From Microthyrium microscopicum (taxonomy: Eukaryota > Ascomycota > Dothideomycetes > Microthyriales > Microthyriaceae), in assembly GCA_010405405.1 (NCBI GenBank), contig MU004235.1:1688538-1752537 (forward strand): a DNA stretch of 64,000 bases, given 5' to 3'. Under the pieces are notes generated by a model. It searched no databases. It saw nothing but the letters and a program-made list of their open reading frames with translations, and had not been told where the DNA came from. This document shows, piece after piece, positions 45,498 through 57,865 of this stretch. The translations under genes were made by a program, and so were the position numbers. Every line of letters begins with the position of its first letter. Position 1 is the stretch's first letter.

Positions 45498-47726
45498 ATG
45501 CAACAGTCGTCAATGCCATCTCGCAAGAGACCGGCTCCAGGAGCCTCTCCCGCCAACCCGCAATCGCAGGCCACATATACTGTTCAGCCAGGCGCTCCTA
45601 ACCAACCTTTACAGAACGACTCCTCGTTCGCCGACTGGGCTGCCTCAACCGATTACAGACAATTTCCTGATAATCTCGATGCCATTCCTGGAAACTTAAA
45701 CTCATACGATGCCACCACTCTAGGCTACAATCCAGCATTGGACGCTGAGGATAGTGTGCATTACATGAACGGCACTGACCCTCAGAATGCCGGTCAGTTG
45801 GTCCGACGAAACGCAAACCAGCAACTGGCACGGCAGGCCCGCAACTCTTGGGATGGAGATGCTAATCCTGATCGCACGAATTGGGAGGAAGAAGAAGACG
45901 ATGATGATGAGCTCGAGAGACGGGCATCGGAAGCCAAAAAGGAAGCAATTACCAAAAAGCGACAAATTCCGCCATTTGTACAAAAGATTCGAAGGTGAAA
46001 TTTTCTTCATTCTCGATGATCAAATGATGCTAACCTGATGAATAGCTTCCTGGATGAGGATAGAAATACCGAACTCATTCGCTGGTCTGATGATGGCAAA
46101 TCATTTGTGGTTTTGGATGAAGACGAATTCGCTAAGACTTTGATCCCGGAGTTGTTCAAACACAAAAACTACGCTTCCTTCGTACGCCAACTCAATATGT
46201 ACGGCTTTCACAAGAAAGTAGGCTTGTCCGACAACTCTATGAAGGCTAGCGAGAGTAGAAGAAAGACACCTAGTGAATATGCTAACCCATACTTTCGACA
46301 AGGCCGACCCGAGCTACTGTGGCTTATTCAAAAGCCCAAATCTGCTCCAGGAAAGAAAGGACCAGATGGGAAAATCGAAGAAGAGGAGGAAATTGGCAAA
46401 AAGCCTGGTAGCATAATGCAACCAGTCAAAGGAGGAAAAAGCCAGGACACATCAAAGGACCTTGTTGCAATAAATCGCAATGACTTGGATTCGATTAAAA
46501 CCGAGATCTACAATCTCAAAAAGCGGAACGAAGTGATTTCAAACTACATCGGTTCTCTGCGGCAACAAAATAGTACAATTCACCAACAAGCCGAAAAGTT
46601 CCAAGCAGCACAAAATCGTTTTCAACAGATGTATGATCGACATGAGAGTTCCATCAATGCGATTCTGACGTTCCTGGCCACCTTCTACAACAGAAGTCTA
46701 GAAGGACAGAACCAACCGAATTTTGCAGAGATGTTTGCAAGTACATTGCCGCCAAGTGGACAGTCTGGTAGTATTGTGGATATGTCCGATATGCCTAATA
46801 TGGATCTGCAGAACATGGCCAGTCGAAGTATGAATCAACCACGCAGAAATCAGAAACTACTTCTCGCGGCGCCGCATATTGCTTCATCCAGCACAACTCC
46901 TCTCCCGACTCCTAAAGTTGAGAGCATTGATACTCCTGTCAATGCATCTAGTCATGCAAGTCCATCCCCGGCGGCTGGTGTCAACGACATGCTGTCAAGA
47001 ATCAACTGGGCCAACGCCAACAGTCCACAAGCTTCTGGAGCCAACAACTTTGACTTTGACTCAGCCTTGGAACACTTGCAAACATCTGATGGCAACATGC
47101 CCCTCACTGACGCGGAAACCACGGATATATTGACTCGTATGACTCAAGACGCTGGAAGTACGTTGGACACTACGCCGGCAAAACCCTCCAATCCTCAGCA
47201 GAATACCAACAGCGCACTTGGTGGAGTGAACCAGTCATTTAACATTCCTAACATGCCTACAACTGCAGACTTTGATCGGATTCGTCACCAGCAGTATGCG
47301 CTCGACCAGGTTCAAAAGCTACAGGACGACCAGAACCAACGTGTACGGGAAATAGCGGACAAACTTGGTCCATTGTCACCCAACGGCTTCATACCCGGCA
47401 TTCACGACAACTCTAACGTACCTGTTCCTGACTCTTTTGATCTCGACGACTGGCTCAACAACCCGTACTTCCCGGAAAATTCTGGAAACTTGGATGGTAA
47501 TGCTGACAATGGACTGAATATACCTCATACCTCACTAACTGGACTCGAAGGACTGGAGAACTCCAATACGCTACTTCAGCAGAACTTAGGGGGTGATGGC
47601 ACGCAAGCCCATAGCGTGAGCTCGCAAGCCGCCAGTCCAGCCACGGTTGAGACACTGGATGATGTTGATGCGGACACCAATGTGTTGGCAGGGGAAGGAT
47701 CTCGAAAACGACGCCGACGGGACTAG
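45498..47726 (+). CDS. HSF1: Heat shock transcription factor Hsf1
   Basis: Two exons (45498-45994, 46046-47726; 51 bp intron) encode 725 residues. The start is the ATG at 45498; the frame also runs upstream but only from non-ATG codons. N-terminal SRKRPAPGASP, typical of filamentous-ascomycete Hsf1, precedes an acidic linker. The winged-helix DNA-binding domain spans about 157-265, with recognition-helix region YASFVRQLNMYGFHKK. The intron splits the domain after IPPFVQKIR. A heptad-rich oligomerisation region follows (about 304-390, DSIKTEIYNLKKRNEVISNY). The C-terminal half is Asn/Ser/Pro-rich, with DSFDLDDWLNNPYFPENSG as a candidate activation segment, and ends in a basic cluster RKRRRRD. 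It is the trimeric activator of chaperone genes through nGAAn repeats, essential in most fungi. There is no response-regulator domain, so it is not Skn7. Confidence 0.95.
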
Positions 47727-48549
47727 TATCACCAGCCGGCATCGTGAGGAGACGCACTAAGTAAAAAAGAGCTGACAGATATCTGTCTGCAAACATGCTG
47801 TTATGGATGGACAGAGATTAAATGATTGAACGATTGAAATGCGCTTACGATATTCTTATTACCAGGTCTGAACCGCGGAAGCGGATTTGTACATGGTCCT
47901 TCGTCTAGAGAGAAATTCACAGAAATATATATTAATGAATGTATTTTTATACTCGGCTAAGCAAATCAACAGGCCCAGGAAAAATGAGCCAGCAAGCTTC
48001 GTTTCCTTGTCGAATGCCAATGATGGAAATCTTCAAAATACTCTAAGCCCCTAAATTGGGTTGGGTACTTTGGAGGGAGATTGTGGGCAGTCGCTGCATT
48101 CTCTGTCGTCTTCAACCCAAACACACACACTCAGCCACTACTACATACTCTACCTACTCCTTACCTTACAACCAAAACATGTCACCTCGCCTAAACCGAT
48201 GTTGAATATCTTTAGTGACTTTAACATGCAGACCACCGGCTACTACGTATAACCAATTCTTAGCTTCCCACTCCATTTGCTTGTAATTCAAAGGACCCAC
48301 CACACTACGCGGGCACCAACCAAGCAGGCTACCAGTTTTCAGTCAAGCAGCAGTCTCTGTGGTCTAACAATAATTGCCCAAACGGTTATTTGCGGCTGCC
48401 ACAAGTCCACGAGTCCACAACCCCTTCATTCCATCCCGGTGATCCCCTGAAATCAACTTGACATATATCCTCCTCTTTGATACACCAATAAGTCTCTCTC
48501 GTCTTCCACTCTTGGAGCCCTCTGTCCGCCATCATTCCTCCATGCCGTC
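47727..48549. other. Intergenic between Hsf1 and Atg101
   Basis: No supported gene. It should contain the Hsf1 3' end and the Atg101 promoter; the 250 bp before Atg101 are C/T-rich. Confidence 0.6.
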
Positions 48550-49285
48550 ATGGAACCCCGCCGCGCACCCCCCGAGTACACCTTGGATGTATTCGCCGAC
48601 CCCACCTGTGTCAAAGACGTCGTAAAAGGTACTTGTTTGTCCTTTCTCTCAAACTGCCCTTCAATATATCTACCTTAGGTCCACTATAAATCCAGGGAAA
48701 AAACCACTGACATGGCATTCTACAGCGATTTTACACACGATATTCTTTCATCGCTACTTCATCCCTATTACTCCCACCACCCGCGACCTACTCGACCAAA
48801 CTCTCCCCGCAATCGACGACCCCGTTCTCGAATCCGTAATCGACGCGCGCGCAATAGCACTCGTTCGTTCCATGCAGGGCCCCAGACAATCCGCCGGAGA
48901 TCCGAGCGGGCGCGCACAGCTGGTTGTGAGCTTTAGCGAGAAGAAGCGCAAGAAGACATACTTCTTTGGTAAGGCGGATGAGGAGGTGTGCTGGGAGTTG
49001 TGGACGCTGGATGTGACATGTGCGACACCACGAACGGAGAGTGGTAAGAAACTCTTACTGAATGGGCATAACGTATTGGCTCTAATGTGCGTTGTAGAAG
49101 CGATCAAGGTGCGACGAGCGATGGAAAAGAGCTTACAAAAAACGGCGCTCAAGATTATTGGAATTGTGAATCGTGACAAGGACCACATTCCACCGATTAC
49201 TACGACTGAGACAAATCCGTTTCCGTATCAGATTCTGGTGAATCCACGGACGGAAGCTATAGGGCCTCGCACGGGTATCTTTTAG
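48550..49285 (+). CDS. ATG101: Autophagy-related protein 101
   Basis: Three exons (48550-48628, 48726-49043, 49098-49285; phases agree) encode 194 residues, close to the usual 200-220. The conserved blocks are VVKAILHTIFFHRYF near the N terminus, the middle strand region EKKRKKTYFF...DEEVCWELWTLDV, and the C-terminal NRDKDHIPPITTTETNPFPY. Atg101 is a HORMA-fold subunit that pairs with the HORMA domain of Atg13 in the Atg1/ULK1 initiation complex. It occurs in most fungi but not in Saccharomyces cerevisiae, which uses Atg29/Atg31 instead. The ATG at 48550 was chosen because an ATG eight bases upstream is out of frame. It converges with the ornithine acetyltransferase gene. Confidence 0.95.
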
Positions 49286-49637
49286 TCAAAGATGCTTCCA
49301 TTCGGGACCTAGAGTGAAGAGTGATGAGGAGACGAATATTACGAGGGATGAGGTCTTATGGAGTGGCCATGAGAATGTGAAAGAGTCGTGGAGCGCGTGG
49401 TAGAGCGTGTTCATTGCTCCCACATAGCATCCACTCGTTGCGTGTGATTCAGCGCAATGGTTTGCAAACAAAAAGCCAAAGATACCCCTTTCTATTCTTA
49501 CATCTTTACAGGTTTAGCCTGTTTTCACTAGATAGACTTTGATTTATTGATTTTCTTGGAAACTGCACAAAAAGCACTGGATGAATAATATCGTATTGAT
49601 TCTAAAAAGTATGCACATTGTTCCATCTTCACGCTTG
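49286..49637. other. Convergent intergenic spacer
   Basis: The 352 bp between the stop codons of Atg101 and the ornithine acetyltransferase gene. Both 3' ends must lie here. Nothing else is seen. Confidence 0.7.
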
Positions 49638-51082
49638 TTAGGTTCTATAGTCGCCATTAATAGTGACATATTCGTGGCTGAAATCGCAAGTCCAGTATAC
49701 TGCCTCCTCGCCCTTCTTCTCACTCAGCTTGACCAATATCTCGAGATCCTCAGCTTCCAGTATCTGCGCCGCCCGTTCCTCGTCGACCTTCTCAGGCTCG
49801 CCTTTGACGAGCAGTTGTAGTTCGGGACTGCCATCCGTCGGTATGAAGCTCACGCTCGTCTCCTCTGGCACCACACTCTCCACTCCCTCAGCATATCCCG
49901 TGGCGCAGAGGATACGACCCCAATTAGCATCTTTGCCATACAGCGCCGTCTTGACCAGCGGCGAGCGCGCGATCGTCGAAGCCACCCTCTTCGCATCCTT
50001 ATAAGTCGCCGCGTTAACGACTTTAATCGTAACAAATTTCGTCGCACCTTCGCCATCTCGTACCACCAACTGCGCCAAATCCCTGCCAAATCCCTCCAAC
50101 GTGCTACGCATCTCTGCGTACCCTTTACTACTCTCGCTCTCGATGACCTGTCCGCCCGCGGCGCCATTGGCCAGCATAGCAAGTGTGTCATTCGTGCTCG
50201 TGTCGCCATCAATGCTTATGCTATTGAAGCTCTTATCCACCGCGCCGGGTAGGAGGGAGCGCAGCGCGGTGGGTGCCAGTGGGGCATCGGTGCAGATTAT
50301 CCCGAGAAGGGTCGCCATATTAGGATGGATCATGCCAGCACCTTTAGTCATGCCAGCGATCGAATAGGTGGTGTCGGGCGAAGAAGGTAAGGTGAATGTG
50401 CGGGAGAGGAGTTTGGGGAATGTGTCAGTGGTGCAAATTGCGCGGGCGGTGGAGAGCCAGTGGTCGTGGGTTGAGCCGAGATCTGTGTAGGCGGAGGGGA
50501 TTTTGTGGAGGATCTTTTTGATGGGTAGTCTGGCAGAGTGTGGTTATTAATGTATGTAGAAGGTGGGCTTGAGGGTAATATGTACCTTTGGCCTATAACG
50601 CCGGTACTCATGACTATGGTTCGCGAACCTTTCCCGTCATCTTGGGTATCGTCGAAGCATTGGTCTGTAGTCTCGCCCATTTTGATGGCATCTTGGATCC
50701 CACCTTTGCCTGTGACGGCGTTGGCACAACCGGAGTTTATGACTACGGCTCTGATGCCAGAGCCTTCGCGGCGAGTGAGCATGTCTCTGCTGACGGTGAC
50801 GGGAGCTGCCTGGAACTTATTGGTCGTGAAGGTAGCTGCCGCTGAACATGGCGTTTCAGACGCGATCAAGGCCAAATCATCAAATCGTGTGTTGGAAGCT
50901 TTGACGCCGACGTGGGTGCTGGCGGCGAGGAAACCTTTAGGATATGTGCCGCTAGTTGGAACATACTTGATCTTTGCTGGAGGGACTCCGCCTTCGCCAG
51001 GAGCAGAGTACTGTCGGATCTGGGATCTAAAGCTGTTGGCGAATGTACCAAAGAGCTTGTTGGTGGCAGGACGAGCAGCCAT
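49638..51082 (-). CDS. ARG7: Mitochondrial ornithine/glutamate N-acetyltransferase (ArgJ family)
   Basis: Two exons (50586-51082, 49638-50529; 56 bp intron) encode 462 residues. The enzyme moves the acetyl group from N-acetylornithine to glutamate, the recycling step of arginine synthesis, and many members also use acetyl-CoA. The self-cleavage motif reads [15 protein letters not shown]; the catalytic threonine is residue 239, making alpha (before) and beta (from Thr239) chains. The N terminus is rich in Arg, Ser and Ala and lacks acids ([20 protein letters not shown]), a convincing mitochondrial presequence. An in-frame ATG lies 12 codons upstream at 51118, but the downstream start gives the better presequence. 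Other blocks such as [27 protein letters not shown] and KDANWGRI match the family. Confidence 0.95.
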
Positions 51083-51762
51083 CGTATGTGTATGGCGTCG
51101 ATCGACGAATTCGGACAATTCTGATAACCGACGGTTTACATCTGAGGACTGGAGAAGAACTTATTCTCTTAAGAGGCACTAGAAGTCATAGCATGTTGTC
51201 GCGAGATGAGTCGAAAAAAAGATTGATTTGTTCAAATATTTTCCTTGCACATGCAGGTGTTCTGTATGATAACATTTCCCCTCAAGCCCCTCCACGCTAT
51301 CTGACTTTGCAGGGCTTATCCTTGCTAGCGTGATGCCGCACGTGTGCGTAGATTCAGCCTCACTAATTGGGAACGTGAGAATGGTCAGATCTCACTAAGT
51401 TAGTGAGGCGACGCGGAGATTAGCAGTCCGATCCCCCAAACCTGGATTTGTATAGCGACACATGCTACTAATCATCGCTAAACACCCATGTCGGTAGCTT
51501 TGCTATTGTGCTCCCTATGTCTTTGCCGTGTCAACTCGCACGATCACCACTCTCTGCCGGTGATCTTGATATCATTATACCGCCCACACGGCCTTGATCT
51601 GTGTTCTGTTATCAACCATGATTCTATTCACTTCCTTTTTGTTCCTGACGAACAGCCTATCAAAATTTATGCCGACAGAATTACCCAGAACGATACCAAT
51701 AGGTACCTAGCCATGTACTCCGTAACAGCTTTTAGCCGAATCGCACAGCTCCTTTAAAAGCC
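51083..51762. other. Intergenic: ArgJ promoter and CRY-DASH 3' flank
   Basis: No supported gene. The two flanking genes are in tandem on the minus strand. Confidence 0.6.
51206..51212 (+). promoter_or_regulatory. Possible CPC1/Gcn4-type half-match upstream of ArgJ
   Basis: ATGAGTC followed by G matches six of seven bases of the TGA(G/C)TCA general amino-acid control site, about 125 bp upstream of the ArgJ start codon. Arginine genes are known Gcn4/CPC1 targets in fungi. One isolated near-match is weak evidence. Confidence 0.3.
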
Positions 51763-53783
51763 TCATATCGCCGGAGAACCGTATCCACGTCTGGACTGTC
51801 CATCCACTTGCGGTGAATACTGTGGTTGCTGTTGATCGCGACCTCCTCGCCCTCTCCATCCTCCTCCATGCCCATTCGCTCGCCCACGACCCCTAAACCC
51901 TCCACCTCCTCGACCGCGACTACCACCGCGAGGTTTCTTGCCTACCGAGAATGGGATCTTTTCCAAGGGTTCGAGAACCCACTCAAACTTCTGTAAACCC
52001 AGCCGCTGCTGCTCCAACTCTGGAAGCCTCCACGCCTGGAACAGACCCATGAGCTTCTCTTGATCAATTTCACCACTTCCATCCTTGATGTCGATGCGCC
52101 GAAGCTCTGGAATCCAAGTCATGATGTACGCGCCCTTGGAATCATAATCAAGAGATTGTTTGACAGGATTGAAGATTCGTCCTTCTCGCGGATCGTTTCC
52201 TACGCCAGAAACGTATTGCCAATTTCCCCAATTGCTGGACACGTCGTAGTCGACGAGCATACATTCATACCATTCGGCACCGTACCGCCAATCCATACCC
52301 AGATGCTTGGAGAGGAAACTGGCCACATTTTGACGCGCTCGGTTGCTCGTGTAGCCAGTCCAGAATAGCTCTCGTTGCGAAGCATCGATGAGCCCAATAC
52401 CAGTATGTCCGGCTAGGAAGCGGTCGAAGATTTGGTGGCCTCCCACTCCGTCCATGGTACGTTCTGGCGTTTTCCAGTCCTTGTCGCATAATCCACGAAA
52501 GCCATCCAGTTGAAAGAGCTTGGGACCGAATTTTTGAGCACAGAATCGCATATAGTCTCGCCAGAGGAGTTCAAAACGAACTGCCGTGGTGCCTGCATTT
52601 TCGCCCTGGCCGAAACCTTGCCCATTTTTGTATGACTCGAATCGGGCTTTGCTGTCCTTGTCTTGGAAGATTAATTTCCCGCCTTCGAAAACTGACATTT
52701 CTGCATGTATTTGCCGTGCAGATATGCTGCCTATTGCAAGATATCCGGAAAGTTTGGTGCTAAACTCAGTGCCAACAAGACCATTTCGAGTGTCCTTGTA
52801 TGCACTCATGGAGCCGCTTTCCATCAGTGTTTCGACGCGCTTCATTGCGTGAGTTTCACCGCCTTCAAACGGGTGGGCAGAATAAGTCTCAATATCATCT
52901 GCCGGTGGCATTGGTGTTGAAGATAAGCCAATCGAGTCGCCCAAGGGTTTGAGTAGGCCTTGAATAAGTTGTTTCTTTGTGGATGGTTCGGTAAACTCGC
53001 GCCGTATGGGAGGAATTGACGTAGTTGTCGGAAAAGGAGGCAGCTCGGTCGGTACTGGATGTGGTTGTCGAGGTCTTTCACGAAGAGGCTCTAGGGCCTT
53101 ACGAAAGGTGGTGAAAATGTCAGGTAAGTTGGACATTCCATTAAAGGGGAAATCATCACTGCTACTGTTTAGTAGGGAACTGGTTGCGGCGGTGTTGCAT
53201 GATCGGACGTATTGCCGATAGAGGGAACAGAGGCAACTTACTCGTCGACGAAGTATTTCTCATCCTTGAAAAGACGAAACTCCTTGCCACCGGCTTTGAC
53301 AACCTTTTGCACCTCCAGTTCTTCAGTCTGCTCCTCGGCTGTGATGTCTTTGGTCATCCAAACACCCACCACTTCGCCCCTGGATTTGTCGGCGTCGAAG
53401 AACTTGAAAGCATCCTGAACAACTTCATGAATGCGTCCAACGCGAATGGCCATTCCACTGCCATGGCTTTCCAAAGACTCTTTCAGATCCCAGACATTCT
53501 CCGCAAGAAACTTTGCTCGATGGGGTCCGCAGCGCCAGAATCGCGCGAGCTTGCTCCTTGCCTCTGGAAATGGAGAAACAGATTTTTGCGCGCCATCGTC
53601 CTCGCTCAATAAGCCAGAAACCTCAATTTGATGGGCTGAGAAGACGTAGATGGGCAATAAATGGGTGAAAGACACGTTCTTTGTTTTATTGCGAAAAGCC
53701 TGGCAGATTTCATGGAAGACTGGATTATCTGCAAGTCGAAGGTCCCTGCGAAGAAGGTAGATGAGAATCTTGGGCGTCGCCAT
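51763..53783 (-). CDS. cry-DASH: Cryptochrome DASH (photolyase family) with RGG tail
   Basis: Two exons (53242-53783, 51763-53164; 77 bp intron) encode 647 residues. The acceptor at 53165/53164 was chosen because it alone joins VDD to SSDDFPFNGMSNLPDIFTTF without a stop. The N-terminal Rossmann-like photolyase domain (about 1-190, starting ILIYLLRRDLRLADNP) is followed by the helical FAD-binding domain, with ARQNVASFLSKHLGMDWRYG and the family hallmark SSNWGNWQYVSGVGNDPREG. The last 70 residues are an Arg/Gly-rich tail (GGSRGRGGGGFRGRGRA), seen in several fungal CRY-DASH proteins and typical of RNA-binding regions. CRY-DASH proteins bind FAD and a folate, repair cyclobutane dimers mainly in single-stranded DNA, and affect light responses. 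No organelle signal is obvious. Confidence 0.96.
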
Positions 53784-56700
53784 GGTAGGCAGTCTACCAA
53801 TACCTCAGCCTCCTCCTTCTCGGCAGTAAACACTTGTTACTTGCTCTTTAAGTCAATTATTTTCTCAAGCGGATACTGGATAAGCCACAATAATATGTGG
53901 CTAAATTTTGTTGCGTCAGGACAAGAACTCGACAGGGTCTCAATCTAGACTCTGGGCCCACGGCGACGTCCGCGAATCTCGACTTGGGCTTATTTGTTGC
54001 AGTTCCTAGGCTTGTGTAATGATTTGAGAATCAAGGACTGAAATTGGGCGTCTGTCAAAATGCGAATAACGTGGGAATCTTTGGACCCTGAACGGCGGAA
54101 GTGAGACAAATCTTTGACGTACGCAGGTCTCTGTATTATTTGGTTGCTGGATGGCTGGACACGGATTTGAGCTTGTTCGTAATGTGCGAATCACTGGCAC
54201 GACGGGCACGTCGCTCAGTACAAGTACTATAGTAGTTTGGTTTCCATACCTAGGAACAATCCGGTCATTAATGATTGGTGCATGCTACTATCCTGGCGTG
54301 TCTGGTAGACTTTGGTTGGCACCGGCCTTAGTAGTTACTAGTTGGCCTCGAGAAACTGCAAGTGTGCACTCTGCAAGCCTGCAGTCGGGAAGCCACATTA
54401 GCGGAGTACACTCCGACTTGGTGATGCCGTCAACTTGTTCGAACACCAATGGTACGATACCAACACGATTCGTCTCACTGGTACTGTAGATCTAGATGGG
54501 TGTTTCTAGTGCAATCGAGGCGGTAGGTTGATGATGCAAGTCGTTCAAGAAGTCTGCATTATCATGTGTCACTACTACTGGCTGTATAATCAATTGACTT
54601 CATGCTGTCGGCTAAGGTACCATATGGGGTTAAAATATCACTGGCGGCGTCTAGACTGCCAGTAATGCCTCGAAAAATGTCTCCGATGGCAAGATCCATG
54701 CCAGTGGTGGTGGAGATCGAATCCGCACAGAGCAGCCATAGCTTCCAAGGCACGAATCAATGATGAGTCCAATAATTGCACAAAATGCACACGAAAGGAA
54801 CACTCAAATGATACTCTTCCGACCAACTTTGCATAAATAATGTTTGACTTATACATGCCATGGAGTCACGATAGCACGTCAAATGAACGAGCCGCTAAGC
54901 AAAGATCTTCAAGGCTCGGTAGTGAGCGTATCCAATACCATTCAATGAGGAAATTATCCTGATCATTATGAGCTGTGTTTAGGTAGAATGATATATCAAT
55001 GTTTATTAGTAAAACTAATGTATTCAGTGCAAGTGAGGTTTTCGTGGTATAATCACATAGTATGTAAATATGACCTACGAATTCTGGACTGCGAACGGTT
55101 CGATTGTCTCACATTTGTACGGCATCAGATCTTGCGAAATTTCTCGACGACCACAATTCAGTTCTGTAATTGTTAGGCTCATTAAAGAGGCATCGATGTC
55201 TAAATATTATACCTGTATACCCAACTTTAATAATATCGGATCAAAGCCTGAAACTCTGTTTCTAGCACACCCGTTGCGAAGTATCTGTACAGCTTCCGCA
55301 GGTGCGTTGTGAAGTCTAGGCCCATCTCAGATGTCATCGGGTAGTAGTTCCTTGTTATTGTTAGCCTCGTACGTATAAAGTTGCCGCGATGATTCTTCAA
55401 TTCTTGAAACTCAAATTGAGGGGGCTCCCCGCGTGGCGCAGCTGTGTCCCAGAGCAAGCCAAATTTAATCGTGGGGAGCAACGTTTAACATTGATGGTTT
55501 TTAAACGATCTCAACTTCCTTTTGCATATCGACCTCGTGGCGTGCCGCGTTTACCAAGTCCCTGGGTAACCAATCCCCATTAACAATTTCAAACCTCGCA
55601 TTCGGAGCTATATCCGAAGGCTGGCGTCGGCACATTATACCTTTGGTCGAGACCCTTCTGCACCGTTTGTAGCCTTACTCCTCGCATATGCAAGGCCCGA
55701 TTACCGTACCTCCGTACGACGTGGCGGCGGTCTGGTGTTTGGTTTGTCCTGCCTTCTCGTAATTTTAACTTAACCTCCGTCAATTCTCGGGCCAAAATAA
55801 CCTCCGTAAACCATCGGAGTGTTGATGTAACAATCTAGTCTTTACGATAGTGCATTCTGGGTTAGCACAGTCGGGACTGAAAATGCTGACTGCATTTGCT
55901 GAAGTGCACGATACGCAGTCAATGACCCGTCGATCAACCCTGACGATGAATAGTTTGGTACCATGTGCCCAATCTATGTTTAGAGCTATGTATCTATAGT
56001 ATCTTCATCATAGTGACGTCAAGATCAACCATTTCAAAGGTTAAATGGACAGCCAAGCAATCTAGGTGGTAAATGACCGGTATCCGACAGGTGAGCTACA
56101 TCGCGGAAGAGGTCATCTTAACCTTTTAGTCGGTGTGTTGGTAGCGTCTCGGCGAGATACAAAGTATGCAGTGACTTGGCGTGAATGTCTCCAGCACAGT
56201 CATTTCTCAATTACTTTTGCCGATTTGATACTGAGTTACTCTCGGCGCCTACGGACAGGAATCCTGTGGAGCCAATTCCTACTTCGTGTTATATTTAGGT
56301 ACAAAGCATTAACTATTGAAGTCCTAGCTGTAGATCTTTATAGATCGTGACAGTGCTTAAATCCGATGCGTCTAATAGATGTACTCAAGGGCAATTCAGC
56401 ATGGGTCACGCGTCAATCTGTCATTCTCTGATCAGATTGTGACTCTTGATGATTTCTGATACTTGTCATCGCCGTAAACGCTCCGGACGTTCCGATCGTT
56501 CAGAGTAGGAGTAGTTGGAACTTCTTCGAGAATCAGTAAAGTAGTAAGTTTTGCCGTCGGAGATTGAGATCACCTCAAGGCTGAAAACAGTCTTCTATTC
56601 CACATTGTTATAATAAAAATGTTTCTGGTTTGCGAGTTGTAAATGTGGTGTTGCATGTAGTCTAGATCTAAAGTGGGAATGAACATCTAATTGTACCATA

Positions 56701-56994
56701 CATAGGTATGTGAATAACGAAGACGTTAGTAGTGCCAGACCATAGTAACGCCGAAAATAAACAAACGTAAGCGCCGAAATGAACGCAATAAACAAAGATG
56801 AAAGTCCAATCCGAAAGCATTACCATCTTTCCCGATTCCCTCCCTCGTAGGCCTATCCGTACATCATGCAGTGATTCGTGAGCCATGAGATTAAGCACCA
56901 TGGTGAGATAAAACAAGCCTTCCAATGACATGATAATATTGACAAACGCCGTGGCTATGCATGGGTATCGTAACGTCCAGAAAAAAAAGTTAAA
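53784..56994. other. Gene-poor intergenic region
   Basis: It begins with the CRY-DASH promoter. The remaining frames are short and unsupported. An 87-codon frame at 56668-56931 (minus) has an ATG and a hydrophobic segment but no homology that I recognise; it lies in the 3' flank of the gene at 57.0-57.9 kb. Confidence 0.5.
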
Positions 56995-57865
56995 TCAAGG
57001 GCGTCCAACTGGAGAACGTTCCCAGTGTCGTAACATCTCGCTTATAGCCCAAGTCCACTCCTGAGTGAAGGCATTCGCTAATTGTTGAACGCTATGCTGA
57101 GTTGGAGCCATATCGCCCCACATCTCTGGCTGTTGTGCTTGGTGAATGGCATAGTATGGTATCAATCGACTGTCGCGTTTTAGTCGGCTGATTCGTTGCA
57201 CAGGTTTTCGATCTCACTTACTCAGATTGTACCTTGGATAAAACAAGCCAGCAAAAATTCCAGCTTCTATTGCTCAATGGATCTGCATAAACTCTACGTT
57301 TTGCCTCGTCTATAACATGAGAACTAAAGTCAATTTAGCTCTTCTTGTCTGGACAGTTTCAGTGACTTGACCGACCTAAACGGATAGTTGGTTGTCAACG
57401 CTCGAAGTTCTGTGAGAAGCATATTGGAGTTCACATAGTGCGACCCTATATCTTAAGTTAGGTTTATCCTATAAGGCTGAAGCATGCTACTGTACTCACA
57501 AGCACTTGTCATGGGGCCCGTGACATCTGGCGTCCCTACTTCTGCAAACACTTTTTCAATTCTTCGAAGCTCCTGAAGAGTGTTTATTTGATGAGTTTGT
57601 AATGCGTGGATGAGCTGAGCCTTTTCAGTCTGTATTCCGATACAACAATATGAGCTATCTAAAGACAAAGGGGCGCGAGAATATGGAGCAAACTTACCTC
57701 CGTCATTTCATTGTCTTGATCCGTCATCGCTGTTCCTAGGTAGGTAAACGCTGGCCATGCGGCTGTATCTGGTGGTGCTGTTCTCGATTGTTGGATCAGA
57801 ACTGGTCCTGTCTTAACTTTTATGATGTTTACCCGAGTCGTCTCTGAGTGGGTTTTTGAATGCAT
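56995..57865 (-). CDS. Hypothetical five-exon gene, 220 residues
   Basis: A chain of five exons can be read on the minus strand: 57698-57865, 57500-57629, 57376-57445, 57222-57323, 56995-57187. Phases agree and introns 1-3 are 68, 54 and 52 bp with good GT/AG ends. The protein starts MHSKTHSETTRVNIIKVK and contains a helical stretch EKAQLIHALQTHQINTLQEL, then HVIDEAKRRVYADPLSNRSW, then a C terminus with AFTQEWTWAISEMLRHWERS. I recognise no family. The fourth intron would be only 34 bp, below the usual fungal minimum. Either the exon 4/5 border is different, a 45 bp alternative in another frame ends the protein early, or the gene is decaying. No signal peptide is seen. Confidence 0.45.

Noticed and set aside
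47905-47925. GAA/TTC-rich sequence after Hsf1 as a heat shock element
   Set aside because: The spacing between GAA and TTC is wrong for the nGAAnnTTCn pattern.
49850-50367. Long frames opposite and shifted from the ornithine acetyltransferase gene
   Set aside because: Shadows of a well-supported conserved gene.
54151-54489. Plus-strand frame of 112 codons
   Set aside because: No family resemblance and no splice signals around it.
56668-56931. Minus-strand frame of 87 codons with a hydrophobic segment
   Set aside because: Lies in the 3' flank of the 57 kb gene and overlaps another frame; nothing supports translation.
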